Origin: Chromatiales bacterium | GTDB lineage: Bacteria > Pseudomonadota > Gammaproteobacteria > Steroidobacterales > GCA-2729495 | Length of the DNA stretch: 64,000 nt | Reading direction: 5' to 3' | Assembly (NCBI GenBank): GCA_002688175.1 | Contig: NZCC01000030.1 | Location: forward strand, 1-64,000 | Part shown: positions 1-8,562 of the stretch, in pieces | Position numbering within the stretch: position 1 is the first letter of the stretch | Layout: each line of letters opens with the position of its first letter | Notes under the pieces: model-generated | Told to the model about the DNA's origin: nothing | Databases searched by the model: none | The model's input: only the letters and a program-made list of their open reading frames with translations | Translations under genes and position numbers: made by a program

Positions 1-347
1 GTTTTAATCTGCAGTGAAGGGCACATATCGATAGCATATTGCAGAAGTCGTGAAGCGATTCCGTGCCGATGATGATCAAAATGAATGTAGAAGCTGACTT
101 CAGCCGTATGGCTGAGAGCAGTTCGGCCGGGTCGATATTCACTGATAGTCAGGTAGCCAACGATTGATTCCTTCTCTTCTGCAACCAGGATCGGATGTTT
201 TTCGGGGGCATGATTCGCAAACCATTCTTGTCTGCCGGCAATCGTAACGGGTGTGGTATCAGCAGTTTTCTGACCTGCAGCTATTGATTGATTGTATATT
301 CTGACTATTGATTCCAGGTCATCAGCACATGCAATTCTTATTTTCAT
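1..347 (-). CDS. GNAT family N-acetyltransferase, 3' part missing
   Basis: The minus strand is open from an ATG at 347 to the window edge (about 115 codons). The start reads MKIRIACADDLESIVRIYNQ, the usual beta1-alpha1 opening of phosphinothricin/ribosomal-type GNAT enzymes. A central stretch (HPILVAEEKESIVGYLTISEY) matches the beta2-beta4 region, and the end carries SFYIHFDHHRHGIASRLLQ, which corresponds to the acetyl-CoA binding motif A (usually Q/RxxGxG/A; here HRHGIA). The family transfers an acetyl group from acetyl-CoA to an amine; the substrate cannot be told. The C-terminal beta6-beta7 region lies outside the window. It diverges from the RRM gene. Confidence 0.8.
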   Translation of the reverse strand, partial: MKIRIACADDLESIVRIYNQSIAAGQKTADTTPVTIAGRQEWFANHAPEKHPILVAEEKESIVGYLTISEYRPGRTALSHTAEVSFYIHFDHHRHGIASRLLQYAIDMCPSLQIK

Positions 348-446
348 GGTGTCACGATTGTACAGTTGCAGCAGGGTGCGGGTGAATATTGCTCCCGTTA
401 TTCAGCCCAACATCCGAACCTGCCTGTAGTAACCGGGGTGGCAGGG

Positions 447-474
447 TTTGCGGTCTCTGGAAAACCTGTATAAT
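447..474 (+). promoter_or_regulatory. Putative sigma70 promoter of the RRM gene
   Basis: A perfect -10 hexamer TATAAT lies at 469-474. The best -35 candidate is TTGCGG at 448-453 (or TTTGCG at 447-452), with a short spacer of 15-16 bases. Transcription would start near 481, leaving an untranslated leader of about 80 bases before the ATG at 560. Confidence 0.5.
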
Positions 475-559
475 TTCCGCGCCTTTATCGCTTCTTTCGA
501 GTCTGCCGGCAATTGTGCTTTCATCCTCTTGAGCGGTTATCGAACCTTTAGGAGGTATC

Positions 560-862
560 ATGGGTAGGAAACTATATGTCGGCAATTTGCCGTATTCAGC
601 AGACCAGACCAGTCTGGAAACCACTTTTAGCGAGTGTGGCACGGTTGATTCTGTCAATGTAATCACAGATCGTGATACAGGTCAGAGCAAGGGTTTTGCG
701 TTCGTTGAAATGTCGCGCGACAGCGAAGCGCAAAAGGCTATTCAGTCTCTGAATGGCACAAGCCTCGATGGTCGTGAAATAAAAGTCAACGAAGCCAAGC
801 CAAGAGCACCACGTGATAATCGTGGCGGCGGCGGCGGTGGTGGTCGTGGCAATCGCTGGTAG
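560..862 (+). CDS. RRM-type glycine-rich RNA-binding protein
   Basis: A 100-residue single RRM (RNP) protein. RNP2 is LYVGNL at residues 5-10 and RNP1 is KGFAFVEM near residues 46-53; these form the central beta strands with the aromatic residues that stack on RNA bases. After the domain comes a basic Arg/Gly tail (RDNRGGGGGGGRGNRW), as in cyanobacterial Rbp and proteobacterial cold-response RRM proteins. The ATG is preceded by a good ribosome site (AGGAGG at 550-555). The gene is monocistronic, with its own promoter and terminator. A role as RNA chaperone or in cold response is inferred from the family, not shown here. Confidence 0.93.
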   Translation: MGRKLYVGNLPYSADQTSLETTFSECGTVDSVNVITDRDTGQSKGFAFVEMSRDSEAQKAIQSLNGTSLDGREIKVNEAKPRAPRDNRGGGGGGGRGNRW

Positions 863-890
863 TTAGTTCCTGATAATTTATGCAGGATAA

Positions 891-917
891 AAACCCGGCC
901 TGGTGCCGGGTTTTTTT
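891..917 (+). terminator. Rho-independent terminator after the RRM gene
   Basis: The inverted repeat AAACCCGGC / GCCGGGTTT with a 5-base loop is followed by a run of T. It lies 29 bases after the RRM stop codon. Confidence 0.93.
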
Positions 918-1005
918 ATAAACTTGTGTTTATTACGTGAGTCTCTATTAAACTATGACTGGTGACCAACGGCAAAGATAAATTTGTTCGGGCATCGCGC
1001 TATCT

Positions 1006-1770
1006 ATGGGCTTTGTGCCCGTTATCCTTATGCTGCTCTTCACCCTTGCGATGGAGTTCCTCGTAGTTGCGACGACCAATGTCTGGGTCAGGGGGGCAAT
1101 TGCAGCAACAATCGGAATTATCGGTGCGACAGTCATATTCCGGGTCATCCGCTTGGCAATATTTCGACTCGATATTATTTCACTCGAGCTCAAACAGGGT
1201 TCCCGGGGTGCAACCGTTGGTTTAGCGGTGGGATTAATTGTGAGCATCACGTGCGGGTTGCTGTTTTGTTTCTTGCATGGCGAGCCGATAACGGGTTCTT
1301 TCGTTGCGGTCGTTCAGCCAGTGAGATTCTTGCAGAATCTGGGGCCTGCGCTGATCGAAGAAGCATCGATGCGGGCTGGTGTTGTGCATATGCTAAATGG
1401 TTTGCATGGACCCTGGGCCGGGCTGGCTGGTGGCAGTCTGCCGTTTGGATTGTTGCACCTCTTTGGTCGGATTTTTGGTAATCCGGTTGGCATTCCCCAT
1501 GTCATCGGTACAACAGCATCCGGTCTGTTGCTTTCAATCCTGTATTTACGTTTTGGTTTCTGGGCCGCCTTAAGTTGTCATTGGATTTGGAATTCACTGG
1601 CCGGGACCTGGGTCCGATATGCCGGGGTTACGTCACGGGATGGTATGCAGCAATTTGAAGGCGCTGTGGAGACAGTTGTGGTTCTGGTAATTGCCAGCGC
1701 TTGTCTCCTGGTTATTGGAGACAAACGCTGGCTTGGTTCGGTAACCACACAGGCTGACCGCCGGAGGTAA
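1006..1770 (+). CDS. CPBP family intramembrane glutamic protease (CAAX protease/Abi)
   Basis: A 254-residue polytopic membrane protein with all three signatures of the CPBP (Rce1-like) family: EExxxR as EEASMR at residues 118-123, FxxxH as FGLLH at 147-151, and HxxxN as HWIWN at 192-196. In Rce1 these Glu, His and Asn residues build the active site inside the membrane. Hydrophobic stretches at the N terminus, near 70-90, 140-155, 165-195 and 220-240 fit the fold. Bacterial members process or protect peptides and some bacteriocins, but this substrate is unknown. Only 7 bases separate it from the broken M48 protease, so the two were probably co-transcribed; together they are the prokaryotic counterparts of both CAAX protease types. 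Confidence 0.88.
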   Translation: MGFVPVILMLLFTLAMEFLVVATTNVWVRGAIAATIGIIGATVIFRVIRLAIFRLDIISLELKQGSRGATVGLAVGLIVSITCGLLFCFLHGEPITGSFVAVVQPVRFLQNLGPALIEEASMRAGVVHMLNGLHGPWAGLAGGSLPFGLLHLFGRIFGNPVGIPHVIGTTASGLLLSILYLRFGFWAALSCHWIWNSLAGTWVRYAGVTSRDGMQQFEGAVETVVVLVIASACLLVIGDKRWLGSVTTQADRRR

Positions 1771-1777
1771 ATCAGAA

Positions 1778-3018
1778 ATGAGGATAGTCCTGGCAACGGC
1801 TCTTATTTTATTGCTCATTTGGCCTGTAGTTCTGCAGGCTGAGACACATTCTCCTGGCGCGATATTTGATGTGGAGTCAGCTACCCAGGCATATCTCAAT
1901 CGACTGGATTCCGAACAGTCTGCAGCCTCTGATGCTTACTACGAGGGCGGGTATTGGGTGAATCTATGGGGATTTCTGTATGGGTTGATGGTTGCCTGGA
2001 TCCTGTTGAAATTCAGAATTTCTACAAAGATGAGAGATCTTGGCGAAAGGTTAGGTCGTATCGGGTTCATATGGGCAATTGCATATGTCATGCAATACCT
2101 GGTGGTCGTATTTGTGCTTTCTCTGCCCTTTGTGATTTATAGGGACTTTGTTCGTGAGCATGACTATGGTCTTTCTAATCTTACTTTCATGGGCTGGTTT
2201 AATGAACAACTGATTGGTCTTGGCGTCGGGCTGGTTCTGGGCGGCCTTGGTATTGCATTGATCTATCTGTTAATTCGAAAGTTGCCAAAAACCTGAATCA
2301 TCTGGAGTTCAGTTGCGGGCATTCTTATGCTCAGCTTCCTGCTCATGGTTTCTCCGGTTTTTATTAACCCTTTGTTTAACGATTATCAACCGTTGGAGGA
2401 AGGTCCGCAAAAAGAAAAAATACTGTCCCTGGCCAGGGCCAACGCGGTGCCTGCTGATAATGTTTATTTTTCGATGCTTCGAAGCAGTCTAAGCGTATCA
2501 GCGCTAATGTAAGCGGGTTGTTTGGTACTACCCGGATTAGTCTCAACGATAATCTTCTCAATCGGACCAGTGCAGAAAGTATTGAAGCCGTGATGGGGCA
2601 TGAGATGGGTCACTATGCGCTAAATCATGGTCCTGAGATGCTCGTTGAGTTTGGAGCTTTGCTGGTAATCGGGTTCATATTTATTCGCTGGGCCTTTGAC
2701 CGTGTGAACAGACCAGCCTGGGGTATTCGGGACATCAGTGATATAGCGGGCTTGCCGCTGCTGGCCGCTCTGTTCTCAACCTATTCCTTTTTTATTGCCC
2801 CGGTGACTAACAGCATTATCCGGACCAATGAAGCAGAGGCAGATATCTTTGCTCTCAATGCCTCGCGACAACCTGATGGATTCTCTGAGGCAATCCTCGG
2901 TCTGTCTGAATATCGGAAGATGAAGCCGGGATACTGGGAGGAGGTTATCTTCTTTGATCACCCTAGTGGCTACAATCGGATTTATATGTCGATGCAGTGG
3001 AAAAAAGAAAACCTTTAA
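1778..3018 (+). pseudogene. M48 family (Ste24-like) zinc metalloprotease, broken by a stop and a frameshift
   Basis: The parts of one Ste24-like protease lie in order. Residues 1-172 have an N-terminal membrane anchor or signal and several membrane helices. A middle part follows in the same frame after a TGA at 2294-2296; the reading frame continues directly as IIWSSVAGIL and then LMVSPVFINPLFNDY, which is conserved in the family, so TGG to TGA is the likely lesion. The third part is one frame off: in the T run at 2467-2471 a lost base changes the expected ...FDASKQSKRISANVSGLFGTTR to a short out-of-frame end. The C-terminal part has the zinc motif HEMGH (in MGHEMGHYALNH) and the third ligand in NEAEAD. 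The intact family cleaves peptide bonds at the inner membrane. Sequencing error is an alternative for one lesion, but less likely for both. Confidence 0.85.
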
Positions 3019-3156
3019 TCACCGGGCAAAGAATAGGTGTTTCGAGTTTCAGTAATTGTGTTGTTTTTAAGATTAAGACGCAGTCGACTCGATTGATTCT
3101 GTGTTAATTGATATTCAGGCACTATGCCGATCTCAATCTTAGGTAAATACTTTTAA

Positions 3157-3990
3157 ATGATGCGGGCAGACGAATATTGCAAGAATTGTGGCGCGACACT
3201 GAGCGGACTATTTTGTGCGAGTTGCGGTCAGCGTGTGAAAACCCCGATTGTCTCGCTCGGGGAATTCTTCAGCGATGCGCTGGGCGACAGCGAGTATTTT
3301 GCGGGTAGACGCGGGCATTATCTGCCGCCGTTTCGTATATACCTCATCCTGAGTTTTCTGTTTTTCATAATTACATCGATATTCGGTATGAGCCTGGATA
3401 TTACCGTCGATGAATCGTTACCTGGCAAGGAGCAGACTTCTGGAATTGAGTCCGTAGACAGTGACGAAGCCGATAATTTTTCATGCCAGGATATACGGCT
3501 TGATGGTATCGGTTTTTTAAATGGCTCTGATCTGGAAGCGCGGGTCCATGAGGCCTGTGAGAAAATCATTCAAGACAGCGGGGATTCCATGAGCAGTGCG
3601 CTTGTCGATAACTTCCCGATGATGATGTTTTTCTTTATCCCGCTCGTCGCATTACTGATGAAGTTTCTTTATCTTCTTTCCCGGCGTAAATATGTCGAGC
3701 ATCTTCTGTTTCTGTTCCATTACCATGCATACATTTTCCTGATCCTTTCGGTCATCGTTATCATGGGTTTATTCAGCAGGTTATTGCCGTCTCTCGACTG
3801 GCTTACCTCAAGCATTGCCGGGTTGTGTATATTTTATTTCCCGGTATACCTGCTGATTGCAATAAAGCGAGTCTACGGTCAGAGCTGGTTGATGACGAAT
3901 ATTAAATATTTATTGTTGTTACTGGGTTATGCGGTGACCCTGTTCATATCCTTTGCCGGCACCACTGTTTACACTGCGCTGACGCTCTAG
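3157..3990 (+). CDS. DUF3667 membrane protein, probably internally shortened
   Basis: A 277-residue protein beginning with a zinc-ribbon-like pair, CKNCG at 8-12 and CASCGQ at 20-25, then a cytoplasmic helix, the family block YFAGRRGHYLPPFRIYLILS, a first membrane helix, a soluble loop (about residues 85-150) and three to four C-terminal membrane helices. This is the layout of DUF3667, a family of unknown function. Family members usually have about 20 further residues between the segment after the zinc ribbon and the AGRR block; here SDALGDSEYFAGRR joins directly, which suggests an in-frame deletion. The start ATG has only a weak ribosome site. The last four bases overlap the convergent hisE. 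Confidence 0.72.
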   Translation: MMRADEYCKNCGATLSGLFCASCGQRVKTPIVSLGEFFSDALGDSEYFAGRRGHYLPPFRIYLILSFLFFIITSIFGMSLDITVDESLPGKEQTSGIESVDSDEADNFSCQDIRLDGIGFLNGSDLEARVHEACEKIIQDSGDSMSSALVDNFPMMMFFFIPLVALLMKFLYLLSRRKYVEHLLFLFHYHAYIFLILSVIVIMGLFSRLLPSLDWLTSSIAGLCIFYFPVYLLIAIKRVYGQSWLMTNIKYLLLLLGYAVTLFISFAGTTVYTALTL

Positions 3991-4283
3991 TTATGTCGTG
4001 CCTTGAGCTCACGGACGACATCAGCCAGCGATAGCTCGTGATTGTGTAACATTACGAGGAGGTGATAGATCAGGTCTGAGGCTTCCAGGAGAATCTCATC
4101 TCGTTGACCCTGTACGCTGGCCAGGGCAAGTTCAACGCCTTCCTCGCCAACCTTTTGCGCGATGCGCGCCGTACCGGCCGCAAGTAATTTTGCTGTATAA
4201 CTGTCTTCGATGCGTGCGCCGCGTCGCGATGCAATGACGGTTTCAAGTGTCAGTAAAAATTCTATGTCTTGTGTGTTACTCAT
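3987..4283 (-). CDS. hisE: Phosphoribosyl-ATP pyrophosphatase HisE
   Basis: A 98-residue MazG-like protein that hydrolyses phosphoribosyl-ATP to phosphoribosyl-AMP and pyrophosphate, the second step of histidine synthesis. The family blocks are present: [10 protein letters not shown], then [12 protein letters not shown], whose Glu residues bind magnesium, then [16 protein letters not shown]. The length fits a stand-alone HisE, not a HisIE fusion. It is the last gene of the his operon and its ATG overlaps the hisF stop by four bases. The partner cyclohydrolase HisI is not in the window. Confidence 0.95.
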   Translation of the reverse strand: MSNTQDIEFLLTLETVIASRRGARIEDSYTAKLLAAGTARIAQKVGEEGVELALASVQGQRDEILLEASDLIYHLLVMLHNHELSLADVVRELKARHN

Positions 4284-5047
4284 ATTCGGACCTCGATGGA
4301 CTGTTCGTGTAAATATTTTTTCAAATCTCCGATATTGATCGTCGCACTATGAAAAACGCTGGCTGCCAGACCGCCATCAACGTTTGCCTGTTTGAATACC
4401 TCGGCAAAGTGCTGCATCGAACCGGCACCGCCGGATGCGATCAGCGGTAATGTGCAATTGTCACGAACCAGCTTGAGTTGCGCTACATCGTAGCCATCTC
4501 GAACGCCATCCTGGTTCATACAGTTCAGCACGATCTCGCCGGCACCGCGTTCCTGAACCTCACGTACCCAGTCAATTGTAGTTCGCCCGCTATGACTCGT
4601 TTTGTCCGGGTCGCCAGTATTCTGGTATACGTGGTAAGTATCATTCTCGGCGCGACTGTCGATCCCAATAACAACGCATTGTGTACCAAAACGTTTGGCC
4701 AGTTGATCGATAAGCCCGGGGGTTGCGAGTGCTGGTGTGTTAATTGATATTTTATCAGCGCCGTAATTCAGGACCTCTTCGGCATCGGCGATGCTGCGAA
4801 TCCCGCCAGCAACCGAGAACGGGATATCCAGTACTTCGGCCACCCGGTTGATCCAGCGGCGGTCGACCGAACGTCCGTCCGGGCTTGCTGTGATGTCGTA
4901 AAACACAAGCTCGTCGGCTCCTTCGCTGACGTAGCGCGTAGCAAGCTCCATGATGCCGCCCATGACCTTGTGGTCACGAAAGCGAACACCCTTGACGACT
5001 TGTCCGTCACGGACATCAAGACAGGGGATTATGCGTCGCGCGAGAAT
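4280..5047 (-). CDS. hisF: Imidazole glycerol phosphate synthase, cyclase subunit HisF (ATT start)
   Basis: The (beta/alpha)8 cyclase subunit, which with HisH turns PRFAR and ammonia into imidazole glycerol phosphate and AICAR. No ATG, GTG or TTG exists between the in-frame TGA at 5060-5062 and the conserved N terminus. The first ATG (4963) would remove about 28 residues, including catalytic Asp11 in IIPCLDV and the first strand. Reading from the ATT at 5047 gives (M)[11 protein letters not shown], in exact register with other HisF proteins, at 255 residues. GAGGAG at 5056-5061 sits 8 bases upstream. The second catalytic Asp is in the VVIGIDSR block. The phosphate-binding SVAGGIRS and IASGGAGS loops are intact. 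It overlaps hisA by 19 bases. Confidence 0.93.
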   Translation of the reverse strand: MLARRIIPCLDVRDGQVVKGVRFRDHKVMGGIMELATRYVSEGADELVFYDITASPDGRSVDRRWINRVAEVLDIPFSVAGGIRSIADAEEVLNYGADKISINTPALATPGLIDQLAKRFGTQCVVIGIDSRAENDTYHVYQNTGDPDKTSHSGRTTIDWVREVQERGAGEIVLNCMNQDGVRDGYDVAQLKLVRDNCTLPLIASGGAGSMQHFAEVFKQANVDGGLAASVFHSATINIGDLKKYLHEQSIEVRI

Positions 5048-5787
5048 TGGGCTATCTCCTCAAGTGTAAGTCGGCCGTCTAGCAGTGCCTTGCCGGTGAC
5101 CACCCGCGTAATACCGGTTTGCTCAAGTGCTACAAGATCGGCAAGTTGGCTGACACCGCCCGAAGCGATAAATTCAGCATTCGGAAAGCGTGTAGCGCAC
5201 GACTTGTACAGGGCCAGGTTCGGCCCCTGCAGCGTGCCGTCTTTGGCAATATCGGTACATAAAAACTCTTTAGCGCCCTGGTCGAGATAATAATCGACCA
5301 GTGGCCACAATAACTGACCACTGCCGGCCTGCCAGCCGCGGGTTAGCACTTCCGGTTCACCGTCTTCTCCGAGGCGGATATCTACAGCCAGAATAATTCG
5401 GTCAGCGCCGACGGCAGTGATCCAACTTGCCACTTCGTCACAATTTTCGACGGCAACAGAACCGATAACGGCGCGTGTGACACCGGCATCAAACAGGGCA
5501 TTTAGTCGCTTGGGGGCACGAATGCCGCCGCCGGCCTGGATCTCAAGTCCCACCGTGACAAGTGATTCGATAATCGGCAGGTTGGTCGGTTCACCCGTTC
5601 TGGCGCCATCAAGATCAACGATGTGCAAGCGCTTAGCGCCTGAGTCCGCGTAGCGTTTTGCCAGTTCCAGTGGATCACGAATGTACTCGGTGACCTGATC
5701 AAAATCACCCTGGAAAAGGCGTACGACGGTACCGTCGAGCAAGTCAATGGCAGGAATAACTTCAAGTTTGTTACGTGCTGTATTCAT
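5029..5787 (-). CDS. hisA: ProFAR isomerase HisA
   Basis: A 252-residue (beta/alpha)8 isomerase that converts ProFAR to PRFAR by an Amadori rearrangement. The N-terminal catalytic Asp is in IPAIDLLDG and the second in [11 protein letters not shown]. Phosphate loops are seen as QAGGGIR and IASGGVSQ. Its start lies 4 bases after the hisH stop, and its stop overlaps the hisF start by 19 bases, which points to translational coupling. Confidence 0.97.
   Translation of the reverse strand: MNTARNKLEVIPAIDLLDGTVVRLFQGDFDQVTEYIRDPLELAKRYADSGAKRLHIVDLDGARTGEPTNLPIIESLVTVGLEIQAGGGIRAPKRLNALFDAGVTRAVIGSVAVENCDEVASWITAVGADRIILAVDIRLGEDGEPEVLTRGWQAGSGQLLWPLVDYYLDQGAKEFLCTDIAKDGTLQGPNLALYKSCATRFPNAEFIASGGVSQLADLVALEQTGITRVVTGKALLDGRLTLEEIAQFSRDA
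5056..5061 (-). promoter_or_regulatory. Ribosome binding site that fixes the hisF ATT start
   Basis: GAGGAG on the minus strand, inside the 3' end of hisA, spaced 8 bases from the ATT at 5045-5047. No other plausible initiation codon lies within reach in this frame. Confidence 0.65.
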
Positions 5788-5791
5788 GAAT

Positions 5792-6391
5792 TTATCGATG
5801 AAGAAAATTTTTCAGTAACAGTGCGCCAAATTCACCGGAACGTTCGGGGTGAAACTGGGCAGCGGAAAAGTTCGCCCGTTCGACGATTGCAGTGAATGGG
5901 TTACCGTACTCGGCGAAGGCCAGCGTATCGTCGGTAACCTCAACGGCATAACTGTGGACAAAATAAAAGTGTGAACCATCAGGGATTCCGTGCAGCAAAT
6001 CAGAGTTGCGGGTACGTGTGATTCGGTTCCAGCCCATGTGTGGTACAGCACGCTCGGGTGTCGGCATAAATTTGCGGGCTGTACCGGGGAAAACGCCCAG
6101 GCACTGAGTGTCGTCTTCCTCGGATGCGGTGAACAATAATTGCAATCCAAGACAAATGCCCAGGAATGGCTGGCTCAATCCGGGGATTAAATCGGTGAGC
6201 CCGGCTTTCTTGAGCCGGGTCATTGAATCAGCTGCCGCACCAACTCCGGGCAAAATGACATGACTTGCAGCGGTAATGGTGTCCGGGTCCACCGTCAGTT
6301 GACCGGTAATCCCGAGTCGGGCCAGCGCAAATTCCAGCGACGCGATATTTGCGCCGCCACTATCGATGATTGCGACCGTAGGTGCCTCCAT
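5792..6391 (-). CDS. hisH: Imidazole glycerol phosphate synthase, glutaminase subunit HisH
   Basis: A 199-residue class I glutamine amidotransferase that supplies ammonia to HisF through the HisF barrel. The catalytic triad is visible: Cys80 in FLGICLGLQLLF, and His181 and Glu183 in FHPERSG. The oxyanion-loop region LPGVGAAADSM is present. The family usually has PGVGAFxxxM here. Start codon ATG at 6391, 10 bases after hisB. Confidence 0.97.
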   Translation of the reverse strand: MEAPTVAIIDSGGANIASLEFALARLGITGQLTVDPDTITAASHVILPGVGAAADSMTRLKKAGLTDLIPGLSQPFLGICLGLQLLFTASEEDDTQCLGVFPGTARKFMPTPERAVPHMGWNRITRTRNSDLLHGIPDGSHFYFVHSYAVEVTDDTLAFAEYGNPFTAIVERANFSAAQFHPERSGEFGALLLKNFLHR

Positions 6392-6400
6392 GGTGTGGTC

Positions 6401-7486
6401 CTACAGTGTTCCTTTGGTACTCGGCAGTTCGGTGCCGACACGGGTTTTCGCCTGGCGCATGGCACGTCCGGTTGCCTTGAAGCAGCCTTCAACCATGTGG
6501 TGTGTGTTCTCGCCATCAACGCTGATGTGCAGGGCAGCACCCAGGCTGTCAGACAATGAACGGAAGAAGTGCACGACCATTTCGGTCGGCAATTCACCGA
6601 CCGAGTCGCGCGGGAATTCACCATCAAACCGGAACACGGCACGCCCGGCGAGATCGAGCACAACCTGTGCCTGTGCCTCATCCATCGGCAGTGTAAAGCC
6701 ATAACGCCCGATACCGCGTTTGTCACCCAGCGCAGTGCTGAATGCCTTGCCGAGAGCCAGCGCAACATCCTCGACCGTGTGGTGTTCATCGACTTCAAGA
6801 TCCCCATTGCAGGTCAATGCCAGCGAGAAACCACCGTGCTTGGCAATCTGTTCGAGCATATGATCAAAAAAGCCGATGCCGGTTTTGATCTCAATCGGTC
6901 CCTCGTGATCGAGGTCGAGGTCTATGCGGATATCAGTTTCTTTGGTTTTACGCGTCACGGTAGCGCGCCGCGGCTGGTCACAGATTTCGCGGGCAATCTC
7001 AGCCCAGCTCAGACCGCCGTTCTTGCCGTCTTTGTTAGCGAGCCGGTAACCGGTAAGCCCGATGGCTGCGGCAAACTCGAGGTCCGTATCCCGGTCTCCG
7101 GCAACAAAGCTCGCGTCGCGGTCAACGCTGGCCTGACGCATGAAGTCACCGATATGGCCGGGCAGGGGCTTGCGGCACGTGCAGCCATCAGCTGGAAAGT
7201 GGGGGCAGACAAAAACTTCACGAAACAGGATGCCTTGTGAAGCAAATAGTTCAAGAACAAAATCCTGACAAACACGAAACGCATCTTCCGGGAAGCTGTC
7301 AGTGCCGAGCCCATCCTGATTCGTGATCATGACGAACTGGTAGCCAGCCGCCTTGATCCGTAACAGTGCCGGGATCACGCCGGGTAGCAGGCTGATCTTG
7401 TCAAGTCGGTCAACCTGTTCATCCAGGGGTTCCCAGATCAGCGTGCCGTCGCGATCGAGGAAGGCGATTTTCTGTAATTCTGACAT
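6401..7486 (-). CDS. hisB: Bifunctional histidinol-phosphatase / IGP dehydratase HisB
   Basis: A 361-residue fusion of two enzymes of steps 6 and 8. Residues 1 to about 165 are a HAD-type phosphatase: nucleophile and acid in FLDRDGTL (Asp11, Asp13), motif II in MITNQDG, a zinc-binding loop CPHFPADGCTCRKP, and motif III/IV in FVAGDRDTD. Residues from about 170 are the dehydratase, with the metal-binding clusters GFFDHMLEQIAKHGG, DEHHTVED, and the matching second-half motifs FFRSL and GENTHHMVE. The fused form is typical of Gammaproteobacteria and a few other groups; most bacteria have separate genes. Confidence 0.97.
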   Translation of the reverse strand: MSELQKIAFLDRDGTLIWEPLDEQVDRLDKISLLPGVIPALLRIKAAGYQFVMITNQDGLGTDSFPEDAFRVCQDFVLELFASQGILFREVFVCPHFPADGCTCRKPLPGHIGDFMRQASVDRDASFVAGDRDTDLEFAAAIGLTGYRLANKDGKNGGLSWAEIAREICDQPRRATVTRKTKETDIRIDLDLDHEGPIEIKTGIGFFDHMLEQIAKHGGFSLALTCNGDLEVDEHHTVEDVALALGKAFSTALGDKRGIGRYGFTLPMDEAQAQVVLDLAGRAVFRFDGEFPRDSVGELPTEMVVHFFRSLSDSLGAALHISVDGENTHHMVEGCFKATGRAMRQAKTRVGTELPSTKGTL

Positions 7487-7488
7487 CG

Positions 7489-8562
7489 TTAGCTCTCCGC
7501 CTCATTCCGTTGTCCGGCCAGGGCTTTAAGTAATTGATCGTTTTGAGCAGGGGCGCCAATCGTGATTCGCAGACAACCGGGGGTGAACGGATCCCAGCTG
7601 AAATCACGGATCAGTATTCCACCTTCTTTTGCTGCAGCGACGAGCCGGGCTGGCGCAGATGCCCGGACGAGCACAAAATTGGCCTCAGATGGCAGGACTT
7701 GTTCGACACCGGGCAGGTTTACCAGCGCTTCACTGACCCGTTGCCGTTCACGGCATAAAGTTGCAATTCGCTGATTAAGTTCTTCGCCTGCACCGAGTCC
7801 GGCCAATGCGGCATCAGCGCAGGGTGTCGGGTAGACATACGGTGGCAGTATGCAACCGACCAGATCAATGATCTCTGGCGATGCGAGCACCGCTCCACAG
7901 CGGATACCGGCCAGTCCAAATGCCTTGGACAGTGTTCTGAGGATGACAATATTGTCATATCGGTCGAGTAGTTCCCGGGTCGGGTCAGAACTGGAAAATT
8001 CGATATAGGCCGCATCGACGACAACCAGCCCGTTACCTTTGATAGCCCGGCAGGCTGAGTCTATCTGGCCCGTTGAAATCCGGTTGCCGGTCGGATTATT
8101 GGGCGAACATACAAATAACAATTTCGTCCGTGGTGATAGCGCAGCTTCGATACCAGCAAGGTCGAGCGTATAACCTTGTTGTGCATCCAGAGGTACCTGA
8201 ATGATGCCGGCTCCCTGGAGTTGTGCATAAACCTCGTACATGCCAAAGGTCGGCGGACAAATCAAAATGTCGTCTTCTGCGGGCCGACAGAAACAGCGGA
8301 TAAGCAGGTCAATGGCATCACTCGAACCGCGCGTAACGAGTACCTGGCCCGGATCGATACCGTAGTGCATGGCCAGTGTTTCCAGCAAACGAAACGGGCG
8401 TACTTCAGGATAGTAATTGAGTCCGTCGGCACTGTTGTCACCGGCCGGACGCCAGGGTGTTTCATTAGCGTTCAGGCGTAGCAGGTCATCTTTATATTGC
8501 GCGGGACGGTACGGGCGCAGATTCCGTATTTCGGGGCGTGCCAGGTCTTTTGCATTGCTCAT
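7489..8562 (-). CDS. hisC: Histidinol-phosphate aminotransferase HisC
   Basis: A 357-residue fold-type I PLP enzyme that makes histidinol phosphate from imidazole acetol phosphate and glutamate. The entry block LNANETPW, the TRGSSDAID cofactor loop, the SPNNPTGN motif, and the Schiff-base lysine in TLSKAFGLAG are present; ILIRDFSWDPFTPGCLRITIG holds the carboxylate-binding Arg. It starts inside the end of hisD (4-base overlap). Confidence 0.96.
   Translation of the reverse strand: MSNAKDLARPEIRNLRPYRPAQYKDDLLRLNANETPWRPAGDNSADGLNYYPEVRPFRLLETLAMHYGIDPGQVLVTRGSSDAIDLLIRCFCRPAEDDILICPPTFGMYEVYAQLQGAGIIQVPLDAQQGYTLDLAGIEAALSPRTKLLFVCSPNNPTGNRISTGQIDSACRAIKGNGLVVVDAAYIEFSSSDPTRELLDRYDNIVILRTLSKAFGLAGIRCGAVLASPEIIDLVGCILPPYVYPTPCADAALAGLGAGEELNQRIATLCRERQRVSEALVNLPGVEQVLPSEANFVLVRASAPARLVAAAKEGGILIRDFSWDPFTPGCLRITIGAPAQNDQLLKALAGQRNEAES

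Noticed and set aside
2294..2296. TGA inside the M48 gene read as selenocysteine or recoded Trp
   Set aside because: No SECIS-like context, and a second independent frameshift in the same gene makes decay simpler. Other long genes here use TGA as stop.
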